Origin: Bulleidia sp.
GTDB lineage: Bacteria > Bacillota_I > Bacilli_A > Erysipelotrichales > Erysipelotrichaceae
Assembly (NCBI GenBank): GCA_016293365.1
Contig: JAEDEK010000106.1
Coordinates: 1 to 6,521, forward strand
Direction of reading: 5' to 3'
Length of the DNA: 6,521 nt
Shown here: positions 6,469 to 6,521 of the stretch, in pieces
Layout: the number at the start of each line of letters is the position of its first letter
Position numbering within the stretch: position 1 is the stretch's first letter
Position numbers and translations under genes: made by a program
The notes under the pieces: model-generated
What the model saw: the letters and a program-made list of their open reading frames with translations, nothing else
Databases searched by the model: none
Told to the model about the DNA's origin: nothing

Positions 6469-6521
6469 ATCGAGTAGGAGGAATTTCTCTTAAATGAGAA
6501 ATTCCGACCTCTCACACCACC
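6469..6521 (-). mobile_element. 3' end of a group II intron (end of domain V and complete domain VI), class C-like
   Basis: Read on the minus strand, the window opens with GGTGGTGTGAGAGGTCGG, which matches my memory of the end of domain V and start of domain VI in bacterial class C introns. Domain VI is complete at 6513-6472. GAG (6513-6511) pairs with CTC (6474-6472), and AGG (6510-6508) with CCT (6478-6476). A small internal loop comes next, and then a perfect 10-bp stem (6505-6496 with 6489-6480) closes on a 6-nt loop. A single unpaired A at 6475 sits between the two basal helices, seven nucleotides from the 3' end, where the lariat branch point is expected. The intron would end in CTCGAT at 6469, and the 3' exon begins TACAC. 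The reverse transcriptase and the rest of the ribozyme lie beyond the right edge. The hairpin is seen directly; the class is from memory of the family. Confidence 0.8.

Overview
The window looks like chromosomal DNA of a low-to-moderate G+C Bacillota, probably a gut anaerobe. The signs are a 2[4Fe-4S] clostridial-type ferredoxin, strong AAGGAGG/GGAGGT ribosome binding sites, an RNase J family protein, and a bacterial class C-like group II intron end. Erysipelotrichia is my best guess at class level, but nothing here proves it.

Every supported gene lies on the minus strand, so the biology reads from right to left. At the far right (6469-6521) is the 3' end of a group II intron: the end of domain V, a complete domain VI hairpin with a bulged adenosine, and a 3' terminus ending in CTCGAT. 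Just 14 nt beyond it is an excellent extended -10 promoter (6426-6454), followed by a 58-residue ferredoxin gene (6225-6401) and an intrinsic terminator (6182-6207). Then come miaB (4696-6147), a ribonuclease J family gene (2985-4652) and ftsK/spoIIIE (374-2971). A second promoter candidate lies across the miaB stop codon. A terminator at 260-287 closes the unit. At the left edge the first 30 codons of another minus-strand gene (1-92) begin after a 281-nt intergenic stretch that holds two abutting palindromes and a weaker inverted repeat.

The genes are housekeeping: electron transfer, tRNA modification (MiaB, radical SAM methylthiotransferase), RNA processing or decay (RNase J), and chromosome translocation at the septum (FtsK/SpoIIIE). 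The ferredoxin is a plausible electron donor for MiaB, which needs low-potential electrons. The RNase J gene is the most unusual protein: most of the metal-coordinating positions of the metallo-beta-lactamase/beta-CASP core are substituted, so it is probably a J2-like non-catalytic or weakly catalytic subunit. Its position directly before an ftsK/spoIIIE gene recalls the rnjB-spoIIIE neighbourhood of Bacillus.

I did not find a clear new multi-gene system. The items most worth following are the degenerate RNase J, the intron terminus docked against the ferredoxin promoter, and the terminator between ferredoxin and miaB.
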